Assembly (NCBI RefSeq): GCF_033095985.1
Contig: NZ_AP026802.1
Location: forward strand, 1,860,001-1,924,000
DNA: 64,000 bases
Direction of reading: 5' to 3'
Origin: Xylocopilactobacillus apicola
Lineage (GTDB): Bacteria > Bacillota > Bacilli > Lactobacillales > Lactobacillaceae
Positions 16,501-26,800 of this stretch are shown here, piece by piece (the stretch's first letter is position 1; each line of letters starts with the position of its first letter). The notes beneath the pieces are model-generated. The model saw nothing but the letters and a program-made list of their open reading frames with translations, made no database searches and had not been told where the DNA came from. The translations under genes and the position numbers were made by a program.

Positions 16501-16840
16501 ATTTGTTTTGCAGATATTTAGCAATTGATAGAGCTTTTGCACCATAAGCGGTCGATGGTCCGCCACCCATTAAGATCGCAACTTTCACTACTTCTGATAA
16601 TTCTTCAAATGTTGCGCCACTTTCTAAACTGTTTTTCACATGTCCGCGAATACATCCCTCGCAGCGCACAGAAACTGCAATCCCGACTGCAATCAACTCT
16701 TTAGTTTTCCTATCCAGCGCCCCAGGCGCCAGCATAAGTTGAGCTAGTTCACCAAACTTAGCCATTTCTTCAGGGAGCGCTTCTTGCAGTACTGCTGACT
16801 CCTCTTCTGCCTGTTTGTAATCACTTTGATAATCTACCAT
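16499..16840 (-). CDS. AhpD-like carboxymuconolactone decarboxylase family protein
   Basis: 113 residues, ATG behind GGAGG. The redox motif CEGCIRGH (C60, C63, H67) with an upstream Glu (KELIAVG) is the AhpD-type catalytic arrangement, so thiol peroxidase or disulfide reductase activity is possible. This differs from the CMD protein at 6578, which lacks the CxxC. It has its own promoter with a cre site (16867-16890), so carbon catabolite control is likely. Confidence 0.85.
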   Translation of the reverse strand: MVDYQSDYKQAEEESAVLQEALPEEMAKFGELAQLMLAPGALDRKTKELIAVGIAVSVRCEGCIRGHVKNSLESGATFEELSEVVKVAILMGGGPSTAYGAKALSIAKYLQNK

Positions 16841-16866
16841 AATCGATACCCTCCATATATGGTTAG

Positions 16867-16890
16867 ATTATACTACGAAAGCGCTTTACA
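16867..16890 (-). promoter_or_regulatory. Promoter with cre (CcpA) site
   Basis: Minus strand: TGTAAAGCGCTTTC (16877-16890) fits the Gram-positive catabolite-responsive element. It ends 4 nt before a consensus -10 TATAAT (16867-16872), so bound CcpA would block the promoter of the AhpD-like gene. The site also covers the LysR stop codon. Confidence 0.7.
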
Positions 16891-17755
16891 TGCAATCTAT
16901 TTCTTTAATTGACTTTACAAAAGCTTTCACAGCCGGTGTCATCACAAAATTTTTGCGCCAGATCAAGAGGTGATCAATTTCTTTGGCTGGTTGAATCGGG
17001 ACAAAAGTTAATCCTGCTGCAGGACGTTCAACAAAAGAACCTGCTGAACACATTGCATAACCCCAACCGGCCATCACTAGCGGCAAAGTATTGCTTAGTA
17101 AATTCTGCGAACCAACAATATTTAATTCGTGGTTAAGCCACGAAACGATTTCTTCTTTAACAATGGTGCGTCGAGGAACTATTAAAGGCAGATCAGCTAA
17201 TTCAGTCAAGCTGAGGCCTTTTTTTTGCGCCCAACTTGAATTATCTGGTACTACAATGCCCCAATAATCTTTCATCCCTAATTTCAGCTGTTCATACTTT
17301 GCTGCCTCAACAGGCGCCAGCAAAAATCCGAGATCGAGCAGTCCATTATCGATCTTCTCGCGAATATCATCACAATCAGCGTCGTATAAACTAAATTTGA
17401 CGTTAGGAGCGATTTCTTGAAAATTCACAATTGCTTGGCTTAATAACTGAACAATCTTTGATTCAACACAGCCAATCGCGATTTCACCACGCAAATCATT
17501 TTCTTGCAAGACGTCACGCTGCGCTTTGACAGATAAATCAATAATTTGTTTAGCTCGTTCTTGAAAAATTTTCCCAGCACTCGTCAACACCATCAGCCGA
17601 CTCTGGCGCTCAAACAATTGAACATTTAAATCTTTTTCTAATTTCTGAATTTGACGGCTTAAATTTGGCTGAGTAACGTGAAGTTGCCGCGCAGCTTTCG
17701 AGACATTGCCCAACTGCGCAACTTTTAAAAAATACTCTAACACTCGTGTTTCCAT
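16886..17755 (-). CDS. LysR-family transcriptional regulator
   Basis: 289 residues. The N-terminal winged helix is standard (LEYFLKVAQLGNVSKAARQLHVTQPNLSRQIQKLEKDLNVQLFER), followed by a periplasmic-binding-like effector domain from about residue 90. It starts 117 nt from, and divergent to, the MFS gene at 17873, the common arrangement of a LysR activator and its target. No ligand can be deduced. Confidence 0.9.
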   Translation of the reverse strand: METRVLEYFLKVAQLGNVSKAARQLHVTQPNLSRQIQKLEKDLNVQLFERQSRLMVLTSAGKIFQERAKQIIDLSVKAQRDVLQENDLRGEIAIGCVESKIVQLLSQAIVNFQEIAPNVKFSLYDADCDDIREKIDNGLLDLGFLLAPVEAAKYEQLKLGMKDYWGIVVPDNSSWAQKKGLSLTELADLPLIVPRRTIVKEEIVSWLNHELNIVGSQNLLSNTLPLVMAGWGYAMCSAGSFVERPAAGLTFVPIQPAKEIDHLLIWRKNFVMTPAVKAFVKSIKEIDCM

Positions 17756-17810
17756 CGATCAATTCCTTTTATATGCAATTTGGGTATCGTTATCTACTAA
17801 TTATAAGTAT

Positions 17811-17839
17811 TTTACATCAAAAAACAAATTAGGTAAGAT
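17811..17839 (+). promoter_or_regulatory. Promoter of the LysR-divergent MFS gene
   Basis: TTTACA (17811-17816), a 17-bp spacer and TAAGAT (17834-17839), 33 nt before the GTG start. It lies in the LysR-MFS divergent region, where a LysR binding site is expected. Confidence 0.65.
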
Positions 17840-17872
17840 GAGTTCAATCAATAAATAAGGAGCTAATTTACT

Positions 17873-19024
17873 GTGAAGAATCATAAACTCTTAATTTTCA
17901 CTTTAGCCTTTGGAACTTTTAGCATCTTAAACACAGAGGTTGGAATTGTTGGAATTTTACCGGTAATCTCGAAACATTTTGGGATTGGAATCAGTGGCGC
18001 AGGCTTGTTAGTTAGCCTGTTTGCCTTAACAATTTCCATTTCTGGTCCCATTATGCCAGTCGTGATGGGGAAATTTAAAATCAAACGAGTCCTTCTCTTC
18101 ACTCTTTGGATCTTCGTTTTATCAAACATCATCTCGGCTAATACCAATAATTTTACGATCGCGCTAATTGCCCGCATCATTCCCGCAATTTTTCATCCTG
18201 TCTATTGTTCGTATGCTTTAACTCTTGCGAGCAACTCGGTGGCGCCAAAAGAGGCACCCAAAGCTGTATCGTTGGTTATGATGGGGGTATCTTCTGGGAT
18301 GGTTGTGGGAACTCCTGTTACCACGATCATTGCCAATCACTTTTCTTATGCCAGCGCGATGTATTTTCTAGCTATCGTTAGTTTATTGTCAGTTATCCTA
18401 AATAACCTATTTTTGCCAAAAGACAGTCAGATAACTAAAATAACGAGCAATGAAGTAGCACTTCGACAAGTAATCAAACGGAAAAACGTTTGGGTTTCTG
18501 GACTTGCCACCATTAGCTTAGCCGCCGCGATGTCTTGCGTTTATAGCTATGTCTCTGACTATCTTAGCCAAGTTGCTCGCTTTGAGGCTAATCAATTAAG
18601 CTCTGCTCTTTTCATTTTTGGACTTGCTAGTATTTGTGGCAATTTCATTGCAGGCTTTGGACTTAGTCGATCTCCCCAAAAATTCGTTGCAATCGCGCCC
18701 ATCATCTTGGCAATGATTTATATCTTAGAACCTGTGTTGAGCCAGCAATATATTTGGATGTTTGGATTAATTATAATTTGGGGCGCTATTTATGGAATAG
18801 GAAATAATACCCAGCAATACTTAATTTCTTCCGCACTACCAAATTCATTAAATCTCGCCAATGGTCTTTTCATCTCACTAGGAAACGTCGGAATTACGAT
18901 TGGAACTACCATCGGCGGGCTAATTTTGGGCAAATGGGGAATCGGGATTTTGCCACTAGCAGGAATTTTCTTAGCTATTTTTACTTTCTTTATGATCATT
19001 TGGCGTAATATTGCGCTGGTTTAA
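17873..19024 (+). CDS. MFS transporter, DHA1 (AraJ/PbuE-like) family
   Basis: 383 residues, GTG start with AAGGAG 10 nt upstream. Twelve hydrophobic segments. FGTFSILNTEVGIVGILPVISKHFGI in TM1 and RIIPAIFHPVYCSYALTLAS in TM4 are characteristic of the DHA1 drug or sugar/nucleoside efflux branch. The D or E of motif A is replaced (MGKFKIKRVL). Divergent from, and probably regulated by, the LysR gene. Confidence 0.85.
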   Translation: MKNHKLLIFTLAFGTFSILNTEVGIVGILPVISKHFGIGISGAGLLVSLFALTISISGPIMPVVMGKFKIKRVLLFTLWIFVLSNIISANTNNFTIALIARIIPAIFHPVYCSYALTLASNSVAPKEAPKAVSLVMMGVSSGMVVGTPVTTIIANHFSYASAMYFLAIVSLLSVILNNLFLPKDSQITKITSNEVALRQVIKRKNVWVSGLATISLAAAMSCVYSYVSDYLSQVARFEANQLSSALFIFGLASICGNFIAGFGLSRSPQKFVAIAPIILAMIYILEPVLSQQYIWMFGLIIIWGAIYGIGNNTQQYLISSALPNSLNLANGLFISLGNVGITIGTTIGGLILGKWGIGILPLAGIFLAIFTFFMIIWRNIALV

Positions 19025-19075
19025 TTTCCTCGATTTTGTTATATTGGGTTTAAATAACGTTTAGGAGTAGTATAT

Positions 19076-19936
19076 ATGAAAAAAATTGCCGTAATTGGCA
19101 GCGCCAATATTGATTTGATTTTGAGCACTGATCGCTTCCCTGCCGCGGGAGAAACTGTTTTAGGAAAAGATTACCAGACCACTTTTGGCGGCAAAGGATC
19201 AAATCAAGCGATTGCTATCAACCGTTTAGGTGGTGACGTTAAATTTTTCGTCCGTCTCGGTTCAGACAATTACGGACAACAAATGGCCGCTAACTTTGAA
19301 AAAGAAAAACTTGCAACTGCAATCAGCTGGTCAGAGATGCGTTCTGGTTTTGCTACGGTCATCAACTTTGATCACGACAATCGGATTATGGTTTTCTCCG
19401 GCTGTAATATGGAGTCGACTCCTGCGTATGAAGATAAAATTATCGCTCAGTTAAATGATTTCGATTTGATCTTACTACAATGTGAGATCGCACCGAGTCT
19501 AAATTTTGCGATTGCTAAATGGGCTCACAACGAGGGCAAAACTGTGATTTTAAATCCTGCACCCGTTGATAAATTTGAACCTCGCATTCTACCATTTATC
19601 GACTACTTGATTCCAAATGATACGGAAGCGGCGCTAATTTCCAAGCAAAATCCTGCCCCGTCAACGAAAATCATTACCACTAAAGGCAGCCTTGGCGCAA
19701 CTTTTGTCGAAAATGGACAAGAACATCTAGTTCCCTCATTAAAAAATCTGAACGTTGTTGATACAACTGGTGCAGGTGATGCCTTTGTCGGCGGCTTTGT
19801 TTTTGGTCTTTCAAACGATTATCCGCTTAAAAAATGCCTCCAAATCGGCAATATCGTTGGCGGCAAAAACACTGAGGCACTGGGCGCTACAACTGGGTTA
19901 ATCGATCGAGCCACCCTAGAATCCGAGATCAGTTAA
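19076..19936 (+). CDS. rbsK: Ribokinase (PfkB family)
   Basis: 286 residues, slightly shorter than the usual 300. It phosphorylates ribose or a similar sugar with ATP. The substrate motif FGGKGSNQAIA (37-47) and the ATP/catalytic motif DTTGAGDAF (229-237, base D235) are intact. ATG start behind AGGAG. No ribose transporter or regulator adjoins it. It overlaps the tail of the opposite-strand HIT gene by 21 nt. Confidence 0.85.
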   Translation: MKKIAVIGSANIDLILSTDRFPAAGETVLGKDYQTTFGGKGSNQAIAINRLGGDVKFFVRLGSDNYGQQMAANFEKEKLATAISWSEMRSGFATVINFDHDNRIMVFSGCNMESTPAYEDKIIAQLNDFDLILLQCEIAPSLNFAIAKWAHNEGKTVILNPAPVDKFEPRILPFIDYLIPNDTEAALISKQNPAPSTKIITTKGSLGATFVENGQEHLVPSLKNLNVVDTTGAGDAFVGGFVFGLSNDYPLKKCLQIGNIVGGKNTEALGATTGLIDRATLESEIS

Positions 19937-20362
19937 GGACTGATTGAGATCATCTTTTAGCTGAGTAAGTTCAATTGAATTCGGATCGTTGTCTTCAGCA
20001 AACATAATTGAACGATCGAGCCACCAAACAGGACCTGGCGGCACAAGATCTCCGGCGTGGCGAGCAAATAAATGCCAATGCAGATGGGCATCTCCATTTC
20101 CAAGAAGTTCGTAGTTCATCTGATCAGCTTTAAAAGCCTCACGAACAGCCATTCCCACCAAACTCATTTCATCAAGAAATTTTAATTTTATATTGTAAGG
20201 AAGTTGATCAATCTGGGTCACGTGCTCTTTAAATAGAAACAACGTGTAACCTTTAAATTACTGATGATCCCCGATTACAACATATCCCGTCTGTAACTCT
20301 CTAACAAAGTATGGGTTTTGTTGGCTTTGGATCAACTCAATTCGACGACAAATTTCACACAT
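19916..20362 (-). pseudogene. HIT-family protein interrupted by in-frame TAA
   Basis: The full frame starts with ATG at 20362 (ribosome site AGGAG) and encodes MCEICRRIEL...GYVVIGDHQ, then an in-frame TAA at 20258-20260 (codon 35), then FKGYTLFLFKEHV...NGDAHLHWHLFARHAGD up to 19916. The histidine triad HLHWH is intact and the CEIC zinc pair is present, so only one codon is wrong; homologues normally carry Tyr or Phe there (TAT/TAC to TAA is one change). A TTG at 20242 could restart translation but would lose the N-terminal domain. Sequencing error cannot be excluded. Confidence 0.8.
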
Positions 20363-20380
20363 TTCTAGCTCCTAATCGAC

Positions 20381-20402
20381 AGCTGCCATTTTTTGGGCAG
20401 CT
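20381..20402. other. Inverted repeat between HIT and acetyltransferase genes
   Basis: AGCTGCC (20381-20387) and GGCAGCT (20396-20402) form a perfect 7-bp hairpin, followed on the plus strand by CTTTTAC. It lies 19 nt before the HIT start on the other strand. It may be a weak terminator or an operator serving the divergent genes. Confidence 0.4.
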
Positions 20403-20461
20403 CTTTTACTCTTGAACGTTATAGTTCATAATAAATGAAAAAAGAGTTGAGGAGTTTAATT

Positions 20462-21070
20462 TTGGGTAAAGAATTAGATAATATGTTAAGTGGAAAGCTG
20501 TATCACGCGGGTATTGATCCAATTGCTCGCGAGGCTGGTGCCAGAGCACGACGTTTAAGTAGAACTTTTAACCAAACAACTGAGTTTGATCGAGAACTAA
20601 GAACTAAACTATTGAAAGAACTTTTTAAAGCCACTGGCGAGAAAATTTACATTGAACCACCTTTTCACACTGATTACGGTATTCATACTACTATTGGCGA
20701 AAATTTTTATGCCAATTATGACTGTATTTTCCTAGACGTTGCTCCGATCACTATTGGCAACAATGTCCTTTGTGGTCCGCGAGTTGGTATTTATACTGCA
20801 GGACATCCGGTCGACGCAGAAATTCGTAACTCGGGACTTGAATATGGATATCCGATTGTAATTGGCGATAACGTTTGGATTGGCGGCAACACCGTCATCA
20901 ACCCTGGTGTAACGATTGGCAATAATGTCGTAATCGGTTCAGGATCGGTCGTAACTAAAGATCTCCCAGATAATGTAATTGCGGTGGGTAACCCTTGCCA
21001 TGTGTTGCGCCCAATCACTAAAGAAGATCAAATTTATTGGCAAAAGGAAAAAGAACGACGTGAAAATTGA
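20462..21070 (+). CDS. Sugar O-acetyltransferase (maltose/galactoside acetyltransferase family)
   Basis: 202 residues from TTG at 20462, chosen because GAGGAG lies 7 nt upstream and the protein then begins as family members do (KELDNMLSGKLYHAG). An ATG at 20435 has no ribosome site. The left-handed beta-helix hexapeptide repeats (ITIGNNVLCGPRVGIYTAGHPVDAE, VIGDNVWIGGNTVINPGVTIGNNVVIGSGSVV) include the catalytic His of AGHPVD. It transfers acetyl from acetyl-CoA to a sugar. The last codons overlap the next gene by 11 nt. Confidence 0.85.
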   Translation: MGKELDNMLSGKLYHAGIDPIAREAGARARRLSRTFNQTTEFDRELRTKLLKELFKATGEKIYIEPPFHTDYGIHTTIGENFYANYDCIFLDVAPITIGNNVLCGPRVGIYTAGHPVDAEIRNSGLEYGYPIVIGDNVWIGGNTVINPGVTIGNNVVIGSGSVVTKDLPDNVIAVGNPCHVLRPITKEDQIYWQKEKERREN

Positions 21071-23573
21071 TCACATTGAAGTACGAGGCGGCAAAGTCAA
21101 TAATTTAAAAAACATTGATCTGGATATTCCTCTCAATCAATTTGTCGCTATTTCCGGTCTTTCTGGCTCAGGCAAAAGTTCACTTGCGATGGGAATTCTC
21201 TACGCTGAAGGATCACGTCGATATCTTGAAGCACTATCGACTTATACGCGGCGAAGAATCGGTCAAAACAAGCGAACAAATGTCCAAACAGTCAAACACA
21301 TTCCTGCCGCCCTGGCTTTACGTCAACGACCAACAATTCCAAATGAACGTTCGACAGTTGGTTCACTAACGGAGGTGTTTAATTTAGTGCGGCTAATATT
21401 CTCACGGTTGGGCTCTGTTGTCTGTCCTAACGGACATCGACTTGATCCCACGATCAAGATTGCTCAAGCAATGGATTATACCGGTGAACGCATGGGAGTA
21501 ATCACTTGTCCAACTTGCGCTGTCAAGTTCAAAGCAAAAAGCGCAGAAGATTACGCATTTAACGCTGCAGGCGCATGTTCTGAATGCCACGGACTCGGGG
21601 TCACTCGCACATTAGACGAAAGTCGCTTAATTGCTGATGATAATCTTACAATTAAAGAAGGAGCGGTCGCATCTTGGCATCTACCTGGTCGAAATTTCAT
21701 GCCAACGGTTGCTAGTTACCTTGGCGTCCGAATTGACGTGCCATATAAAGACCTTAGCGCTAAAGAAAAAGAGATCGTTTTACACGGAGAAAGACAGCAT
21801 GTTGCAATTGAAATTCCAACTGGCAAAGGCCGGATTTTTCATATGGATCATGCTCTTTATGAGAATGCTTATAATGCAGTTTACGACTCGCTAAAAACGA
21901 GAACCAATGAACGTTCAATTGCGCAAATCAATAAATTTTTCCATTTTTCAACCTGTCCAGTTTGTCACGGTTCAAGGCTAAATCCCGAACTTCTAACGAC
22001 TCTCGTCGCAGGTCTTAATATTGCCGAAGTTGCCGAACTAGAACTTGGGCAACTTCCAGCTTGGGAAGAAAAAACTAAAAACTCTCTTCCTGCTAATATG
22101 AAAACACTGGCTGAAACACTTTTTGCCGATTTCGACGACAACCTGCGCCCGCTAATTGAATTGGGACTTGATTACCTTAATTTAAACCGCAGCGGCAACA
22201 GTCTTTCAACCGGTGAATTACAGCGCATCCAGTTGGCTCGAACTTTAAGAACTGAAACAACGGGCGTGCTTTACGTTTTAGACGAGCCTTCAATTGGATT
22301 ACATCCGGCAAATATCGAAGGTTTGCTTCACGTTCTACGCTCCCTTGTCGCCCAAGGCAACTCTCTGGTTGTCGTTGATCACGAAGTAGATCTAATCGCG
22401 GCTTCTGATTGGATTATTGAAATTGGTCCTGGCTCGGGAGATGCAGGGGGGCAAGTCATTGCATCCGGCACTCCGAAATATTTACCTAAGAATCCTCTAT
22501 CTAAGATTGGTCCCTTTATTTCAGGTAAAGCAGATATTCTAATAAACAAAAAGCCAGCTGAAAATATCACGTCAGCTAGAACTCAAATTGAGATTAATGA
22601 TCATTTTAATCTCCACAATTTGAAAGTTTCCATCCCTGAACAACAAATTACAGCTGTTACAGGATTTTCGGGTGCCGGGAAAACTACTCTGATTCTTGAT
22701 AGTCTTGTACCATCGATTAAATCTCCGCATAATCTTCCGGCACATGTTGATAAGCTTCAAACCAATCTAAAAAACGTCGTAAGCGTTGATGCAAGTCCTG
22801 TGGGCAAAAATTCTCGTTCAACCGTTGCAACATATACCAAAATAATGGACAACTTACGCAAACTTTTTGCCGACTTACCGGATTCAAAAAAGCGCAACTA
22901 CACAATTAGTAGTTTTTCCTACAATAATAAAGAAGGAGCTTGTCCTCATTGCGGCGGAGTTGGGACGATTAGTTTAGATATCCAATTTCTGCCCGACTTA
23001 GAGGAAGTGTGCCCTTATTGTCAGGGAACACGCTTTAATCCCGAGATTCAAGAAATTAAATGGAACAATTATTCAATTGTTGATCTTTTGAATTTATCAG
23101 TTACTGAAGCCCTCCCCGTTTTGGCCGAAATTCCGCCAATTGAACAAGTTCTAAAACAATTAAAGGCTGTCGGCCTTGAATATCTTCATCTCGGTGAAAC
23201 GACTCCTAGTTTATCTGGTGGCGAAGCACAAAGACTTAAAATAGTCAAACATCTCAATAAGAAACAGCAAAATACGCTTTTCGTTTTTGACGAACCGACT
23301 ATTGGACTTCACCCACTAGATGTTCAAGTTCTTCTTAAAATTATCGAGCGTCTTTGCGATAATGGCGCAACAATAATCGTTATTACCCATGACCTTGACT
23401 TGATGATTAATGCAGACGAGTTGCTTGACCTAGGTCCGCGCGGGGGTGACAGAGGTGGCAAAATTGTGGCACAGGGTAATCCGCTAGATTTGATTAAGAG
23501 CCCTCAAAGTCTAACCACTCGTTACTTAGCAGCTCATGCTAATAAATTCAAACTTTTCTCTTATAAAAGATAA
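21060..23573 (+). CDS. UvrA-like ABC ATPase (class II, excinuclease-like)
   Basis: 837 residues from GTG at 21060 (ribosome site AAAGGAAA about 10 nt upstream); an ATG 81 nt earlier lies inside the acetyltransferase and is rejected. The start KIDHIEVRGGKVNNLKNIDLDIP with Walker A GLSGSGKSS (33-41), two ABC signatures (LSTGELQRIQL, LSGGEAQRLKI) and zinc fingers (CPxCxxxF..., CSECHG, CPVCHG, CPHCGG...CPYCQG) define a UvrA paralogue. It is about 100 residues shorter than housekeeping UvrA, and SLTEVFNLVRLIFSRLG replaces the UvrB-interaction domain, as in drug-tolerance UvrA2 proteins. It probably binds damaged or drug-modified DNA. Confidence 0.85.
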   Translation: MKIDHIEVRGGKVNNLKNIDLDIPLNQFVAISGLSGSGKSSLAMGILYAEGSRRYLEALSTYTRRRIGQNKRTNVQTVKHIPAALALRQRPTIPNERSTVGSLTEVFNLVRLIFSRLGSVVCPNGHRLDPTIKIAQAMDYTGERMGVITCPTCAVKFKAKSAEDYAFNAAGACSECHGLGVTRTLDESRLIADDNLTIKEGAVASWHLPGRNFMPTVASYLGVRIDVPYKDLSAKEKEIVLHGERQHVAIEIPTGKGRIFHMDHALYENAYNAVYDSLKTRTNERSIAQINKFFHFSTCPVCHGSRLNPELLTTLVAGLNIAEVAELELGQLPAWEEKTKNSLPANMKTLAETLFADFDDNLRPLIELGLDYLNLNRSGNSLSTGELQRIQLARTLRTETTGVLYVLDEPSIGLHPANIEGLLHVLRSLVAQGNSLVVVDHEVDLIAASDWIIEIGPGSGDAGGQVIASGTPKYLPKNPLSKIGPFISGKADILINKKPAENITSARTQIEINDHFNLHNLKVSIPEQQITAVTGFSGAGKTTLILDSLVPSIKSPHNLPAHVDKLQTNLKNVVSVDASPVGKNSRSTVATYTKIMDNLRKLFADLPDSKKRNYTISSFSYNNKEGACPHCGGVGTISLDIQFLPDLEEVCPYCQGTRFNPEIQEIKWNNYSIVDLLNLSVTEALPVLAEIPPIEQVLKQLKAVGLEYLHLGETTPSLSGGEAQRLKIVKHLNKKQQNTLFVFDEPTIGLHPLDVQVLLKIIERLCDNGATIIVITHDLDLMINADELLDLGPRGGDRGGKIVAQGNPLDLIKSPQSLTTRYLAAHANKFKLFSYKR

Positions 23574-23586
23574 GTAAAAAATATTA

Positions 23587-23648
23587 GAAATATCCTTTTT
23601 TCTCGAAAACTAACTTTCGATTTAAGAGGATGTTTCTTTATTTTTTTG
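23587..23648 (+). terminator. Terminator after the UvrA-like gene
   Basis: Outer stem GAAATATCC/GGATGTTTC (23587-23595 and 23628-23636, nine pairs) with an inner hairpin TCGAAA-CTAAC-TTTCGA, then TTTATTTTTTT. Confidence 0.7.
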
Positions 23649-23825
23649 GAAAAACATAAAAATTATTATGGAAATCCGAACTAAAAAAAAGGAATAAACA
23701 GTTATACTTAAAGGGAAAGTAGATCGGAAACCGTATTTTATCTTTGACATTAACTTGCGGGAGAAACATCACCTGATAAAAAATGGCCTAAATGATCTGA
23801 AATATTATTTTTGAGGAGAAAAATT

Positions 23826-26800
23826 ATGTATAACGTACCCAAGAGAAAACGACGCAAAAGACAAGTACCAAAAGTATTGCTCTATTCAGCGACTGTCTTA
23901 ACGGTTACAAGTACCAACGTATTACCTGCTGTCAGTGTTTTTGCTGAATCACAAACACCTACTAAGCAAAATGAACAAGATAATTCTGAGCTTTTACAGC
24001 AAGAACCACTTGCGCAAAATCAAGATGATTCTAATGAACCAGCTCAGTCAGAAGAAGCAAGCAGTGAGCAAACAGCTAATTATACCGTTATCTATAAAGA
24101 TGAAAACGGAAAAATTATTAATATTAATGATCATTTTAGCTCAGAGGCTGGTAATGATGTCAGCACTTTGATTGCCAATGACGTTACAAAATTAACTGGT
24201 AACTGGGAATTAATCGATCCCACTTCTTCAATTATTACGCCAGTTTCTAGTAAAACGCCAATTGAAGTCACACTTAAACAGCAAGACCAACCAAACGCTG
24301 AACAAGAAGCACCCGAAACGCCTGCTTCTTCAAACCAACAAGTTGAACAAAATGAAGCTGAATCTATCCAAGAGAAAGATGAGACCCCTATTGCTGCTAG
24401 TGCAAGCGAATCTCAAGAAACTAAGGTAGAAACGCCAGCTCCAGAAAACAATCAACTGCAAAGCCAAAATATAACACCTAAAGCAGCAGTTAGCAATAAA
24501 ATTGCTATTGTTTTAAACGGTGCTACTCTGGAAACAATTACTGTTTCTGGTGAAGAAGGCTCCTCAATAAACTTAAACTCATGGATTCCAAGCGGTTATG
24601 CACTAACGGATGATTATAAATTTAAAGCTGATAACACTAATCAAACCGTTGAAATATTGAAGGTTGACGACCCTTCTTTTGTCAAAAATACGATTCAAAT
24701 TAAAGACTCCAACGGAACCCCGATCGGTGCTGCTTTTGATGTTTACGGTGTTGTCGGTCAAAAAATTAACTTTGGAATTTTCCTTGCCGATGGTTACGAT
24801 CCAATTGACAACAACACGGTTTTTGATTATTCACAAGGAGTTCGTGACATTAGCGTCAAGGTGAGTTCATCTCCTAATTCTCAGCGTGTAACTAACGAGG
24901 TTCAGTTTACAATTGATGGCACAAACGTTGGTAATACTGTTGAAATCAACGGTCGACTGGATGACGAAATGAATTTAAGCCAGTGGATTCCGAGCGGTTA
25001 TAAAACTACGACAACTCCTCATTTTAATGACGGAATTTCGACTCAAAAGATTGCACTTGAGAAAATTAGCAATGCTTCATTTAAGAAGAATACGATTCAA
25101 TTTAAAAATGGCAATGCCAATGTTGGTAGTTCTTTTGACGTATTTGGAACTTCTGGGGATTCAATTAATTTTGGAATCTTCATGCCTGAAGGATACAACA
25201 TTCCAAGTGTAACTTTCGATGAATCCACATCAACTCGCGATATTTCTCTGACGGGAAACAATCAAGTAACTAACATTTTGAGCTTTAAAGAAAACGGAAA
25301 CGTTGTATCAACAATTCCAATTTCAGGCAAAAAAGGAACTACTTTAGACATCACAAGATTGTTGCCTGAAAACTATGAGATAGTTAATTCAGGTGATAAT
25401 GTTGTTACTTTCGACGATGCTGTTTTAAATAAAGATATTAATATTCAGGGTAAAATTATTCCTAAGAACAGCATTTTATTCGTTGACGATACTACGCAAG
25501 CAATTGTTGGTTCGCAGGAAGTTGCAAATGCTCGCTATAACAGTGCAATTACTCTTAATTTACCAACCAATTACCTTTTAAAAAATGACAAAGCAACTTT
25601 CGCAGTTGGCGCCGATCAATCAACGATCTCTGTCCCTGTCAAAAAGGATCAAAACCACATTGACAATTACGTGCAATTTAAAGTTGATGGCAATAATTTT
25701 GGAGAGAAAATAAAAGTAACTGGTAAATTAAACGACACTATTACTTTTAACAACAACGAAATTCCTAGCGGTTATGAACTTGATGGCACAGCCCCCGTCT
25801 TTGCTGCTGATGGATCGACTGTTGAAGTAAATCTAAAGAAATCTGCCGTTGCTGGTAATATTGAGAATACTGTTGAATTTCAAGATCAAAATAACACAAC
25901 CGTTGGTGGCCCCTATACAGTTAGTGGTGCAAAAGATGCAGCTATTAACTTAGCGAGCTTAATACCTGCAGGCTACGAATTAGTCGGCACCGCTCCGATA
26001 TTTAATGATACTAACACTTCACACATTGTTAAGGTTAAACTCAGTACGCCAGCTGCTGTTACTAATTACGTGCAATTTACGATCGATGGTCAAGATCAAG
26101 GTGAGATGCATGAAGTTTCTGGTAACCCAGGTAGCAAAATCAACCTTTCTTCGCTTATTCCAACTGGCTATGAATTAGTAAATCCAACTCCTACTCCGAC
26201 GATTGACCCAAATAAGGGAACGATTATTAGAGTAGCAATCATGAAAGCTGGCGTTAGTGTTACTAACCACGTGCAATTTAAGATTGATAACAACAACATC
26301 GGTTCTGCAGTTGACGTAACTGGTAAACAAGGCAACAACATGAACTTGTCTCAATACATTCCGTCTGGTTACAAGATTGTAGGAACTCCTGTTCTTGCCG
26401 CTGATAACACTACTGTTGATGTTACGCTTCAAGTCGCTGACGCAACTGCACCAAAAAATACAATTCAATTTGTAAATAATGGTGTAAACGTTGGTAGTGC
26501 CTTTGATGTCTACGGTCAAAATGGTGCTACGATTCAGCTGGGAATTTTTGCTCAAAGTTACGCTGGTCCAGCGCTTAAAATCGATACTACTAAGTCTAGT
26601 CGTCAAATCGACTTCACAAGTGGTCTTGATATTGTTGCTCCTGTTTCAGTTACTAACCACGTGCAATTTAAACTCAATGGTAATAACGTTGGCGCTGCAG
26701 TTGACGTAACTGGTAACCAAGACGATAACATGACCTTGACTCAGTACATTCCGTCTGGTTACAAGATTGTAGGAACTCCTGTCCTTGCCGCTGACAACAG

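Noticed and set aside
20979-21059. N-terminal extension of the UvrA-like protein
   Set aside because: It overlaps the acetyltransferase C-terminus in another frame; the GTG at 21060 gives the exact family start.
23744-23749. Perfect TTGACA upstream of the giant adhesin as a promoter
   Set aside because: No acceptable -10 hexamer at 15-19 bp; the adhesin promoter could not be placed with confidence.
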